Below, in pieces: positions 34,229 through 44,100 of a DNA stretch of 58,434 bases. Both the position numbers and the translations under genes were made by a program. Below the pieces are notes generated by a model, which worked only from the letters and a program-made list of their open reading frames with translations, was not told where the DNA came from and searched no databases. The stretch comes from Bacteroidales bacterium (GTDB lineage Bacteria; Bacteroidota; Bacteroidia; Bacteroidales; F082): contig JACCQN010000010.1 of NCBI GenBank assembly GCA_015709215.1, forward strand, positions 1 to 58,434, written 5' to 3'. Each line of letters begins with the position of its first letter. Position 1 is the stretch's first letter.

Positions 34229-34319
34229 GTAACGGGTGCTGCATGCAATACTAATAAAAGCGTTGCGGACTTACTCTTCTCAGGGGTTCAGGAGTGCGCA
34301 GGAAAAAGCCAACAGCCTA

Positions 34320-34358
34320 AAAAAATCCCCGCCAGCATATGCTAACGGGAGATTTTTG
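34320..34358 (-). terminator. Terminator of the first giant/tiny gene pair
   Basis: On the minus strand AAAAATCTCCCG pairs across TTAGCATATGCTGG with CGGGGATTTTTTT, ending in a T7 run. The core also works on the plus strand. An almost identical terminator follows the second tiny gene at 40871-40910, so gene pair and terminator seem to have been duplicated together. Confidence 0.75.
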
Positions 34359-34377
34359 TATTTAGTAAGAACCTCAA

Positions 34378-34614
34378 TTACTTTTCTAGTTCTTCTTTTT
34401 GTGATTGCCAGTATTGATATACTTTGCGACCGCCATAGGCCGCGCCCAAGGTGAGCAATATGGCAATGCCTGAGCCGATGGGAGCACCACCGCCGCCAAC
34501 AGGACCTTCACCTGTTGGATCACTTGGCGGTTCTGGAGGGCCTTGAGCGAGGAGGGCTGTGCTTGCGATGGTTAAGGTGGTAATTAAACTGAGTTTTGCT
34601 ATTATCTTTTTCAT
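34378..34614 (-). CDS. Tiny membrane protein with GAPIGSG-helix-basic tail (copy 1)
   Basis: This 78-residue protein has a signal peptide (cleavage after STALLAQ), a short Pro/Gly linker (GPPEPPSDPTGEGPVGGGG), the motif GAPIGSG, one hydrophobic helix (IAILLTLGAAYG) and a short charged tail (GRKVYQYWQSQKEELEK). The motif-helix-basic order is that of protein-sorting tails such as PEP-CTERM. It resembles small Bacteroidota proteins that I recall being annotated as 'PID-CTERM', with PIG in place of PID. The gene starts 12 bp after the giant T9SS protein gene upstream, so the two are cotranscribed. Function is unknown. Confidence 0.8.
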   Translation of the reverse strand: MKKIIAKLSLITTLTIASTALLAQGPPEPPSDPTGEGPVGGGGAPIGSGIAILLTLGAAYGGRKVYQYWQSQKEELEK

Positions 34615-34626
34615 GGTAATACTATT

Positions 34627-37600
34627 TTAGCGGATGAATATTTTGTTTGTCTGAACCAGTTTTTCGTTTTGAATGCGAACCAGCATGATGCCTTCATAAT
34701 CCGGAAGTGACAGGATCATAGGCTTTTGTACTTGTTGGTTAATTGACTGTATTAATCTGCCACTTAAATCGAATAATTCAATTTGCAGCTGTCCTTTGGT
34801 AAGCTCATCTGTTGGAAGCACATAAAGCTGGTTTTCATTTGTCCAAACCCTGAAGTGATCCGCTGTTGCCATTTGCTCGTCAAGAGATGTTACTCCCATA
34901 AAGTGAAGCTTAAAACGATCAGGATCATGGGATGCTTCATGGCTAAACGTATAGTTGCTGTTTTCACGGAGGTCAACCATTTGATTGGTGAGCAGGTCTT
35001 CCAGAAAGATTTGTACTGTTGGTTCAAAAGTCTCGAGGTATTCAAAACTCATGACAGCTTCAGCAGAAACCTCCAATTCAAAAGCTAAAGGCACGATCAT
35101 AGTTTCCTGACTGGTAGCCAGGGTGTTAATTGAGAGCGCTCTGTTATCAGTTGAATAGGTATAGAGCTGTGGTGCGCCGCTGAAACCTTTTAGTTTACTG
35201 GCATCATCAAAGCCATTGTAAGTGTTATCGGCCTGCTCACGGAAACGGATAAAGGTGGCATCGGAAGAGTTGTTGGCAGAGACGGCTATTTTAATCATAT
35301 CTGCTATCGTTTCATTTCCGGATTTATAAAACCCGTTGCCCTGATTATGCGTACGATGTGCATTAGTAAAAGTGAGGGTAGGGTTGGCTGTAGCAGCTTC
35401 GGCAAACACGGCCTGTCCAACCGGAATATAGCGCTGTCCTGCACCGACACCGGCATTATAGGATTCGTAATTACCTGTATTGCTGTTGAATAACCAAATC
35501 GTAGGATTTAAGCCTGTACCTGTCAGGTCAACGGCTTCCCAGTCGATGGCAGATGGATAGGGGTTGGGGATAAGCTTTACATTACCTGCATCAATGTTTT
35601 CGGCAGCTACTGAAAAACTGCCATTATTCATTGTTCCGGTGAAAGTGAATGTATTTTCAGTTTCTTCCACATAAGATAAAAATCCTTTTTGGTTATCGAG
35701 ATTTTCGGTGAGGCTGGTGATTCCTGACCAGGCATTTTCTCCGGTTTGGTTGGGAACGAAATGCCAGAGGTAAGTACCCGTGAATACATCACCTGCCTGA
35801 ATATCGCCGGCCAACGGGATTGAAATCAGGTGGTATTTGTATGGACTTGTACCGCCGCCAGCGTTTTGTCCGCCGCTTACATAGCGCTCGATAGTAAACG
35901 GTACATTGTCTGTATTATGTATAAGGGAGCCTGTGCCATTGGCGGCACTATGGATATAAAGTCCTGTAGTTCCTGCATTGTTGGTGAGTGTTCCCGTTAC
36001 AGAGAGCTGACCACTTGTTCCAATGTTTAGTTTTGCACCTGAACTAATGTTGAGCGATTGAATGGTATATCCACTTTGCAATAAAGGATCATTTGTTCCA
36101 CTATTTATTACGACGTCTGAAACTATGCCTGGTAAGCCATTCGACCAGTTGTTTGGATCATTCCAGTTGCTTGAACCAGCATCTGCCAGCCAGTTAGTTG
36201 CGGCTTCACCTACAAATGCAGTCCACTTGAAATTATCGATCATGATTCTTTCAGTTGAACCGTTTGCTATGAACCTGATCATGATGTTACTAGCAGTATG
36301 GTTTATTGTACCAGTAAAGGTTTTCCAATCGGAACTATTATCCAGACTGGTGTTATTGATGGTGGTTATATTTGTCCAATTATTTCCACCATCAACCGAA
36401 TAATCCAGATTGTAATCCGGACTAGGACTGCCATCCCAACGACGAACATCAACTTCAAACAGGCCAACACCACCAGAAGCAATTGTTATTGTCCATTCCA
36501 CGGAGGTATTATCTCTTAGTCGCCATGAGTATGTACCAAGAGCTCCAGGGAAACCATCCTGTGTACTTGTCCCATTTCTCAAGGCTTCACCCCCTGTTGC
36601 GGAAAACACACCATCAACATAATTGTGATCTATGGCATAACTACTCAGAGAAACTGCTCCTGCTATCCAATTGTCAGCATTATCAAAATCGATAACAATA
36701 AAATCAATGCCTTCTAAAGTTGTTGCATCATCCTGTGGTGCTCCATCAACTTTATAATTGATGGTAGTTTCCAAACCGTTGTAGGGGAATATTTTAAAAT
36801 AATAGGTGGTTTCGGCGTCCAGGCCAGTAAACTGATGATTTTGGAGGCCAGCTGAAACATTTTGTACCAAAGCCCCGTTGGCTACGGGTGTGCCGTCAAC
36901 TGGTGCAGCGATGTCGCCAAAGCCTACACTGCTGCCCTTAATAAGATAAGACGCAGCGTCTGAATCAGCCCAGCTTACGGTTATGGCCGATGAAGAGTTG
37001 GCCGTAGCCTGAAATGCTGTTGGGTGGTTGGTGGGTTCGGATGCTAAATGATTTTCGTAGATTAAAATGTCATCTACCCGCCAACTCGTTGGGTTATCAG
37101 TTGAATAGTATTGGAAAGCTAAATAAACATTGTTGCCATTGATTGATGAAAGGTCAATCATCCCAGATGACGTTTCAATTTCAGTGGTTCCAACTAATCC
37201 GGCAGCAGGTTGATCAAATGCCAGTTCATTCCATGTATAGGTTGTTGGATTACCAATACCTGGATAATCAGATGAGTAAAATAATTTCAGGTAATTGTTC
37301 TCGTCAATAATGCCATATCTGGCGTAGTTTGTAAAGGTAATTACTTCATCAGAGTAGGCATTGAAATCAATTCCTGGGAGTACCAGCCAATGTTCCTCTG
37401 GGTTTTCACCGTTATAGCCATTAGCTTGTGCACCATCCGAAACAATTGCCCAATGATTGGATCCGGCCACCGTATAAGTATAAATATCACCAAAATCTGA
37501 TGAAAAATCTTCGATGTAAGGCAGGGTTGTGGTAGCCGGATCAGTTACTGTATAACTTTGCTCCGCTGAGGTCGCCGACTCCCCATCTACATCTTGTGCA

Positions 37601-38418
37601 TTTACGACATAATAAACAGATGTACCATCGGGTTGTGCAGGGATATTTGTTACGGCAGTGTAATTAACTCCTGCTCCGGCTGCCATGTTAATTGTGTTGC
37701 CATAAACTCCGGTTTCAGTTCCCCATCTTAGCTCTACAAAATCAATGGCTGCATCACCAGCTGTTACATCCGCTGAGACAGAGATACTAGATGATGAAGT
37801 GATATCGGTGGCTGGATCTTGAGTGATGTTAGCAATGAAAGGTGGAACAGAACTACCATTAATGCCATAAACACTAACATCATCAATATAAAGTCTAGAT
37901 GTTCCTCCAGGAATAGGATCAGGAAGTGAAATCTCAAACTTTACTCTAATATTGTCGAATTCCCCAGTAGCACTTACATTATAAGTGTATTCTGTTGCTG
38001 TACCTGTCAAAGTAAATAACTGATTACCTATGAATGATTCCCCGCCATCTATTGAATAGCTAACAATAACATTTATGCCTGATGTACTTGATGCTAAAAA
38101 AGTAACTTTTGTTACATTAGCAAGATCAAAATTCATAAATGTGTATCCAAGGTTAGCAGTTGCAGATGTATACCAACGCATTTGCATTGATTGAGCCTCA
38201 GAAATAGGACTTGTAGTTGATGCAGTTCCATAATAAGTACCCCACTGCACACCTGTGGAACCATCATACTTAATTGTTGTATTATTATACACCGTTCCAG
38301 CTGTAAATCCTTCAGATGATTCAAAACCAGTAGAGTAGATAACGGACTCCTGCCCCCAGCCCGTAATGCTCAACAGCAAAAAGCCAAAGGCCATTAAAAA
38401 GATAATAATTTTTTTCAT
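34627..38418 (-). CDS. Giant T9SS protein with Fn3 and shared GNPYPS-type C-terminal module
   Basis: This 1263-residue secreted protein has a signal peptide (to about residue 22, TGWGQ). Jelly-roll 'choice-of-anchor' domains lie at about 25-190, 300-460 and 585-735. A fibronectin-III domain (about 465-580) begins EPTNHPTAFQATANSSSAIT. A block at about 740-1175 is shared with two other proteins here, with LTNNAGTTGLYIHS, IPNPYPSAIDW near 953 and FLEDLLTNQMVDL. The last 75 residues are a T9SS sorting domain (FDLSGRLIQSI ... TNKIFIR). The upstream TAACTTTG at 38463-38456 is a perfect -7 element. No enzymatic domain is recognised, so a surface adhesin or structural role is likely. Confidence 0.82.
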   Translation of the reverse strand: MKKIIIFLMAFGFLLLSITGWGQESVIYSTGFESSEGFTAGTVYNNTTIKYDGSTGVQWGTYYGTASTTSPISEAQSMQMRWYTSATANLGYTFMNFDLANVTKVTFLASSTSGINVIVSYSIDGGESFIGNQLFTLTGTATEYTYNVSATGEFDNIRVKFEISLPDPIPGGTSRLYIDDVSVYGINGSSVPPFIANITQDPATDITSSSSISVSADVTAGDAAIDFVELRWGTETGVYGNTINMAAGAGVNYTAVTNIPAQPDGTSVYYVVNAQDVDGESATSAEQSYTVTDPATTTLPYIEDFSSDFGDIYTYTVAGSNHWAIVSDGAQANGYNGENPEEHWLVLPGIDFNAYSDEVITFTNYARYGIIDENNYLKLFYSSDYPGIGNPTTYTWNELAFDQPAAGLVGTTEIETSSGMIDLSSINGNNVYLAFQYYSTDNPTSWRVDDILIYENHLASEPTNHPTAFQATANSSSAITVSWADSDAASYLIKGSSVGFGDIAAPVDGTPVANGALVQNVSAGLQNHQFTGLDAETTYYFKIFPYNGLETTINYKVDGAPQDDATTLEGIDFIVIDFDNADNWIAGAVSLSSYAIDHNYVDGVFSATGGEALRNGTSTQDGFPGALGTYSWRLRDNTSVEWTITIASGGVGLFEVDVRRWDGSPSPDYNLDYSVDGGNNWTNITTINNTSLDNSSDWKTFTGTINHTASNIMIRFIANGSTERIMIDNFKWTAFVGEAATNWLADAGSSNWNDPNNWSNGLPGIVSDVVINSGTNDPLLQSGYTIQSLNISSGAKLNIGTSGQLSVTGTLTNNAGTTGLYIHSAANGTGSLIHNTDNVPFTIERYVSGGQNAGGGTSPYKYHLISIPLAGDIQAGDVFTGTYLWHFVPNQTGENAWSGITSLTENLDNQKGFLSYVEETENTFTFTGTMNNGSFSVAAENIDAGNVKLIPNPYPSAIDWEAVDLTGTGLNPTIWLFNSNTGNYESYNAGVGAGQRYIPVGQAVFAEAATANPTLTFTNAHRTHNQGNGFYKSGNETIADMIKIAVSANNSSDATFIRFREQADNTYNGFDDASKLKGFSGAPQLYTYSTDNRALSINTLATSQETMIVPLAFELEVSAEAVMSFEYLETFEPTVQIFLEDLLTNQMVDLRENSNYTFSHEASHDPDRFKLHFMGVTSLDEQMATADHFRVWTNENQLYVLPTDELTKGQLQIELFDLSGRLIQSINQQVQKPMILSLPDYEGIMLVRIQNEKLVQTNKIFIR

Positions 38419-38455
38419 GTTAGAATGATTTAGTTAGTTTTCTGTTTTATGCTTA

Positions 38456-38463
38456 CAAAGTTA
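38456..38463 (-). promoter_or_regulatory. -7 element of the first giant/tiny gene pair
   Basis: On the minus strand TAACTTTG fits TAnnTTTG, 37 bp before the start of the 1263-residue protein gene. No -33 element is obvious. Confidence 0.5.
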
Positions 38464-38577
38464 GGCACTTATCTTGTTTTTATTAAATGCTCTGGCTTTA
38501 ACTCTGTGCTAAATTTAGGTTAAGAGAGTAGATAGCAGTTATATTTGCTGGTTTTTTTTTGGTAAGGTGTTGATTAT

Positions 38578-39684
38578 TTACCGTGCTTCCAAACTGATTT
38601 GCAATACATCACCATCGGTTTTATAGTCAACAGAAGCGCCGCTGCCGGTATAGCCCCACATTTTGAAATAGTAAGTGGAGCCTGGTGTTAGGCCGCTAAA
38701 AACGACTTCTTCGAGGCCATAACTCACATTTTTTACCCAAAAGCTGTCATTTTCAACAGTTCCATCAGTGGGTGTGGTGATATTGTCAAAGCTTGTTGCA
38801 CTCATCTTGATCAGATAAGCAACTGGTAGCACTCCGCCAACAGCATCAGTCCAGCGGAGGGTGATGGTATTAGCCGAAAAGTATGTTACATGGTTGGTAG
38901 GTTCCGCTGCCAGAGCAGTGCCCCAAATAAGATTAACATATTCCGGATGATCGATAAAGGGGTTGCGGTTGCTCTGATAGTTGGAATAGATCAGGTTATT
39001 TCTGGTTCTTTCAGCATCGTCCACAGGGTCGTCGTTATGCCATTGCAACAGGGTGGCCAACACTCCCAGCGAACCATTTCCGGTGGATGTATTGGTGTAG
39101 GTATCAGCGATTTCCAAATCTGTTTCACCGTTGGTGCCCTCGTAGCGTACAGTCATATAAAAAATGGCGCGGGCAATATCTCCTTTTACTGCTGTGGGTG
39201 GCTCCCAGCTATCGGAAGTAAAATTACAGGCGGTAGCTTCGGGATGGGCTGTGCCTCCATCATCAAAGTCTTTGTCGCCACGATCGCTGTTTACGCTAAC
39301 ATCAGTTGGCCTAAGGTGATGCAGATCAGTGCCTTCAGGTGGTGAGGTGCCAAAATTGCCATGTGAGCTGGGCCACAAATGCTCCCTATTCCAGTTGTCC
39401 ACTCCGGAACCAAAATTTGTTTTGGGTGTAGAAGTTCTTTTATAAAGTAAAAGCACATTACTGCTATTGTCAGGGTCTTCAGCAAGCACTTTCAAGGCTT
39501 CATCAACCCAATCGTAAGCAATTGTGGTATGGTTGTCGATAATGTTATGCAATGCTGTTTTGAGTGCGTTGCCGCTAAGGCCGCTGGCAGCATCGTAATA
39601 ACCTGCAGGTTGTGTCTTTGCGCTAAGAAGAACTAATAAAAGAAAAAGGGTAAAAAACCAGGGCAGTGATCGCTTGATTGTCAT
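38578..39684 (-). CDS. Secreted endonuclease I family protein with C-terminal Fn3 domain
   Basis: This 368-residue protein has a signal peptide core (FFTLFLLLVLLSAKTQ), an endonuclease I domain of the PF04231 type (about 28-265) and a fibronectin-III-like domain (about 270-368). The nuclease signature is NREHLWPSSHG with E101 and H102, followed by DLHHLRPTDVSVNSDRG. Such enzymes cut DNA nonspecifically outside the cell or in the periplasm. The frame extends to 39768, but the promoter TACTTTTG (39733-39726) lies in that extension, so ATG 39684 is chosen. There is no T9SS sorting domain, unlike neighbouring secreted proteins. Its Fn3 domain is closely similar to one in the 1263-residue protein. 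Confidence 0.85.
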   Translation of the reverse strand: MTIKRSLPWFFTLFLLLVLLSAKTQPAGYYDAASGLSGNALKTALHNIIDNHTTIAYDWVDEALKVLAEDPDNSSNVLLLYKRTSTPKTNFGSGVDNWNREHLWPSSHGNFGTSPPEGTDLHHLRPTDVSVNSDRGDKDFDDGGTAHPEATACNFTSDSWEPPTAVKGDIARAIFYMTVRYEGTNGETDLEIADTYTNTSTGNGSLGVLATLLQWHNDDPVDDAERTRNNLIYSNYQSNRNPFIDHPEYVNLIWGTALAAEPTNHVTYFSANTITLRWTDAVGGVLPVAYLIKMSATSFDNITTPTDGTVENDSFWVKNVSYGLEEVVFSGLTPGSTYYFKMWGYTGSGASVDYKTDGDVLQISLEAR

Positions 39685-39725
39685 ATGCTTTTTGTGTGAT
39701 AAGGTAATAGGGTGTCTTTTGCGGA

Positions 39726-39733
39726 CAAAAGTA
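39726..39733 (-). promoter_or_regulatory. -7 element of the endonuclease gene
   Basis: On the minus strand TACTTTTG matches TAnnTTTG, with TTTTG about 24 bp upstream. It lies 41 bp before ATG 39684 and inside the longer alternative frame, so it decides the start. Confidence 0.55.
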
Positions 39734-39928
39734 AAATAAAAGAGTAGTTTGTAAAAGCAAAATTGCAACGCTACCGAAAATCTTGTTTTACTGTTTTCAG
39801 GAGGATTTGTGCAAATAAAGATTCAGCAAATCACCAAAACGCTATTTGTAAGGAAATCAAAAGGATATGACTTTTAGAGCAGTCTTAGAAGGAAGGAATT
39901 CGATAATTGTGCTTTTGTGAAAAACGTT

Positions 39929-40270
39929 TTATGTTCTGACAAATTTGTCACCATCAGCCTTAAAGACAAGTTGTTTATTGCTTACTTTCAGTATTACTTT
40001 TTCAATTTGCCCCTCAAAATAATTATTGTTGAGGTCAGCATTTTTTTTATAATCGAGTAGTACTGCTGTTTTTAGACTGATGCTTTTGAATTGATAATTG
40101 TAGGCTTGCTGCATCTGATTGTAAACAGACACCGTTACTTGATCAACTTTTTTTGATCCCTGGTTATAAATGATCAGTTTTTCGGTTGAAGCCTGATGAT
40201 ATTGATAAGATAGATCCATTTTTAGCTGTTTAGCCTTTGTTTCTGAACCAAATAAAATCAAGTTTATCAT
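39929..40270 (-). CDS. Hypothetical protein, 113 residues
   Basis: This is a possible small gene. The product is Lys/Gln/Tyr-rich with alternating hydrophobic strands (KLIIYNQGSKKVDQVTVSVYN, GQIEKVILKVSNKQLVFKAD), suggesting a compact beta domain. No convincing signal peptide is present, and a start at the internal methionine before DLSYQYH is also possible. I do not recognise a family. Codon use looks like that of the neighbours and nothing competes on the other strand. Confidence 0.45.
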   Translation of the reverse strand: MINLILFGSETKAKQLKMDLSYQYHQASTEKLIIYNQGSKKVDQVTVSVYNQMQQAYNYQFKSISLKTAVLLDYKKNADLNNNYFEGQIEKVILKVSNKQLVFKADGDKFVRT

Positions 40271-40376
40271 TTGTTTTGGGGGGTTAAGTGGTATTTTTGG
40301 TTTATTTGGTTTTAAAATTAATGTAGGTGGGTTGAAATTAGCGTTAGCGAGGTTGATAAGTTTTGCTTAATTATGT

Positions 40377-40589
40377 TTATTCATGCAGGTAGAAAGAGCT
40401 TTGGTTGATGGCGGAGTATAATTCCAGTTTATTGTCACCGATTTCGGAGAAAAAATAAACACGATCTGTCCCAATGTAAATTCTGCCCTGAATAGGTTCT
40501 GTTTTTTTGAAGGGTCGAAGCCCCATATTTTCAAGTTCTTTTTCAGCATAACATGCATGAAGCCTGAGTGAAGGGTCTGAATGTTTCAT
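40377..40589 (-). CDS. Hypothetical protein, 70 residues
   Basis: A short minus-strand frame, with no signal peptide, whose product begins MKHSDPSLRLHACYAEKELE and contains RIYIGTDRVYFFSEIGDN. A weak promoter-like TACATTTC lies about 40 bp upstream. An overlapping frame on the same strand is less plausible. The family is not recognised, and the call rests on frame integrity only. Confidence 0.4.
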   Translation of the reverse strand: MKHSDPSLRLHACYAEKELENMGLRPFKKTEPIQGRIYIGTDRVYFFSEIGDNKLELYSAINQSSFYLHE

Positions 40590-40870
40590 GACGTATTAAT
40601 TTGTGGTTGTGTCTGGATTTTTTTGAAATGTAAACTTCGAAAAAAGTTTTCATTCCGGAAAAAAACGGCTTTTTTGAATCAAAAAAGATTTTGCGAATCT
40701 ATACATCAAGGAAATGAATTACATGTATTTAATATTAAGTTTTTTTTAGCTTGAGCACCATCGAATTAACAATAGAAAACGCCAGCAGACAAAGCTTTGC
40801 TAATCAGGTGTTTTATAGCAGAACCTCTTCTGGGTTTTTTCGAGTCTCGGGTTGCCAAAAGCTAATAGCC
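40590..40870. other. Intergenic region without recognised genes
   Basis: AT-rich DNA between the 70-residue hypothetical gene and the terminator of the second tiny gene. It must include the promoter of the hypothetical gene. I see no RNA gene, repeat or mobile-element fragment in it. Confidence 0.5.
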
Positions 40871-40910
40871 AAAAAAATCCCCACCAGCTAATGCCAACGG
40901 GAGATTTTTA
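40871..40910 (-). terminator. Terminator of the second giant/tiny gene pair
   Basis: On the minus strand AAAAATCTCCCGTTGGCA pairs imperfectly with the following GCTGGTGGGGATTTTTTT and ends in T7. It is a near copy of the terminator at 34320-34358. Confidence 0.75.
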
Positions 40911-40929
40911 TATTTGGTGAGAACCTCCA

Positions 40930-41166
40930 TTATTCCTCCAGTTCTTCATTTTGCGATTTCCAGTATTGATAAACCTTGCGTCCGCCATAGGCAGCGCCCA
41001 GCGTCAATAGTATGGCAATTCCCGAACCCATGGGAGCGCCTCCGCCAACAGGACCGTCACCGGTGCTTGGATCGCCCGGTGGTGGTGGAGGTCCACCATC
41101 GGCTAATAAGTGATTTGAACTAAAAGCAAGCGTTAGGGTAAGAAGTATTAAAAATATCTTTTTCAT
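40930..41166 (-). CDS. Tiny membrane protein with GAPMGSG-helix-basic tail (copy 2)
   Basis: This 78-residue paralogue of the 34378-34614 product has a signal peptide (to about LLADG), the proline run PPPPPGDPSTGDGPVGG, the motif GAPMGSG, the same helix (IAILLTLGAAYG) and the tail GRKVYQYWKSQNEELEE. Its helix and tail are nearly identical to copy 1, while the linker differs. It starts 12 bp after the subtilase gene stop, the same spacing as in pair 1, and ends just before a duplicated terminator. Function is unknown. Confidence 0.8.
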   Translation of the reverse strand: MKKIFLILLTLTLAFSSNHLLADGGPPPPPGDPSTGDGPVGGGAPMGSGIAILLTLGAAYGGRKVYQYWKSQNEELEE

Positions 41167-41178
41167 GAGTGTCTGTTT

Positions 41179-44100
41179 TTACCGGATGATAACTTTTTGA
41201 TTTGTTACGCTTTCGTTGCTGCTTAGACGCACGATCAGCACCTGATCGAGTGGTAGCCCGCCAACACTGGTACTACTGTTGCTGTTCAGCTTTTCGCTGT
41301 AGAGCAATCGTCCCTGCAGGTCGAAAACCTCCAGATGTGCAGGAGCATCCACCAAATGACTCAGATAAAGCATTCTGTTGGCAGTCCAGATGCGGATGTC
41401 CTTTTCGGCATTGTTGAGTTCATCCGCTCCGGTAACGCCCATAAACCGCAGGGCAAAACGCAGCGGATCATTATCAGCCTCATGAATAAAGGTGTAGGTA
41501 TTTTGATCATGCAAGTCGATGCGGGAACCAGTGAGCAGATCTTCGAGGAAGATCGTTACCCAATCGCCAAAGCTTTCTATGCCCTGCACCTCGATAGCAG
41601 CCTCACCCGAACCGTTCCACTCAAAACCTATCTCCATCAGGTAAGTCTCAGCTGAGTAGGGAATGCTGTTGATGCTCAGCTCTGTTTTGTCGGGAGTGAG
41701 GGAATAGATATTGGGAGCTGCACTCCAGTTTTTAAACTTGAGTGCATCATATTGTCCGTCGAAATCGTGACTGCTTTCGGGCAGGTAACGCACTACGATC
41801 TCATCCGTAAAATCACCACTATGGGCAAACAAACGCAGCGTTTCTGTCTCTTCTTGGGTTTCCTTGTAAAAAGGCTGTGCATTATGGATCCTAACATCAT
41901 TGATCATTTCCAAAACCGGAGCAGCAGCATTTGTTTGAACGAAGAAGGCCTGTCCGGCAGGGATGTAGCGGGAACCACCATTGGCACCAACGCCATTGAT
42001 ATAAGATGCCCATACGACATTAATGCCTTCTCCGTTTCCGGATGATTGTGCTGTGTTATATATGTATATAGCATCATTCATATTTGTCTTTGTCCAGCCA
42101 CTTGCCGCATCCCAATCTATAGCAGAAGGGTAGGGGTTGGGTACAAGATTGTAGTGGTTACCAACACCATAATCAACTGCCGCAGCAAAACTGCCATTGT
42201 TGGCTTTGCCGGCAAAATCGTAGGTGATATTGGCATCGGGGTAGTAAAGCAGGTATCCTTCGTCCACCTCCAGTGGGGTGGTAGTTGAAGTACCCATGCT
42301 CACATAATCCTGAATAGCAAAATCAAAACGGTAGAGGTACGAGCCCATAAAGAGACCTGATACTGGATTACTGCCAGCTGTTAAGGGTACCGAAACCGTG
42401 TGGTATTTGGCATTGCCTGTATTTACATCGCCGGTAAGGTAACGCTGGATAGTCATATCTACATTATCCGTATGGTGCAGCAGTGAAGCTGTGCCGGTGG
42501 CATCGGATTGCAGCAGCAAAGCAGCAGTGCCGGCCTGATTATCGATAGTGGCATTTACCGTCAGGTTTTTAGTGGGTTCAACGGTAATACTGTTTCCTGT
42601 TTCGATGATGAGGTTATCAACAGTAAGGTGAGTATCTACTGTTACTATGCCTTTTGCAACAGCATTAGCATCCGTTGGGATTTGGTTTAAGTCGCTAACA
42701 ACCGTTATATTATTGAAGCCTACATTTTGTCCACTCCCTTGCTTTGTTGAGTATATCTCTATTCTATCAATAGCAAAGCTGCCAGAGTTAGCTGTATAAT
42801 CTGTTCCTGTATAGTTATCAACTCCTTGATCAATTTGAATGGAGTAATTACTTCCGTCACCTCTTGTTAATGCAATGCTTAATTGTGTATTGCCTGCCCA
42901 TGGAATAGAAGTTCCGAAATCGCTTCCACCATCATTTAGTAACCATTCTGAACCACCTCCCTGAAATTTTATATTAAACCTGAAACTAGCTCCTGCAAAG
43001 AAAGAAATCCCAATTTCACCTCCAATATCAACACCGGTATAGCCTAATTGAATGCCAATACTTGTTCCAACAGGAATAGCACCGCCTAGTTCTCTTCTTG
43101 CAGTAAAATAATCAGTTTCGCCATTCCCTCCCGCATAAATGCCAAAAGTAGGATTGCCTAAACCGGTGCTACCTATATAATTACCTCCATTGCCACCGGA
43201 TAGGAACTCCCAATTGCCGAAACCAGTACCCTGGTTGCTGCCATCCGTCCAGCCATCTCCGTAATTAGAGGCATTATCTGAGGCATTAAACAGGTAGGTG
43301 TATTCAATATCCTCGTTTCCGGTAATGATCAGCGAATAGTTTTGAGGGCTGCTTAAACTTCCCTTATGGGTGATAGTAAGGGTATAGATCGCCCCGGCTA
43401 CAGGAGAAGCAATATTGATTACTTCTACATTATCCCTGAAATTATCGCCTGTAGTGGCCACATTAGCCGGATTGGCCGGATCTAAGATATAAGGGGAGCT
43501 GATTGTGCCTCCGGCATCTGTAATACGTATGTCAAGGTCGTTTACCAGCATCAAATCTGTTGGGTTTAATGAGATGGCCGGTGGTGTTCCTGCTGGGTCT
43601 GTCCATACCAGGGTTGCCTTTAAGGGCTCACTGCCAGTAGCTTTTATATCTATGCTATAAGAAGCACCATCGCTTAAACTTGCCTCGTAGATATGAATAG
43701 GGTTGGAAGCATTAGCTGTCATCACTTCAGCAGCTGCCTGTGTATTCATCAAACCCCAGCCAAAGCTATAATCCGGACCGGCATTGCCCAAATCGGTTGC
43801 AGTGTGAAGTATCAATCCTTTTATTGTTGATGATAAAAGCTGATTTCCCGGATGCAGGTTTTCCTGATGCTCTAATAATAAACCAATGGAACCGCTTACC
43901 ATAGGGCCTGACATGGAAGTACCATTTGAATAAGCATAAGCTGTATTACTATCGTCGTGCGAAGAGTAAACACTAACCCCTTTTGCAACAATATCCGGTT
44001 TGATACGTCCATCATCAGTAGGACCCCAGCCACTGAAGGATGACATGGCACTTGCAGCCGATACTGCACCAACTGTCATAATATTTTTCCCAACACCACG

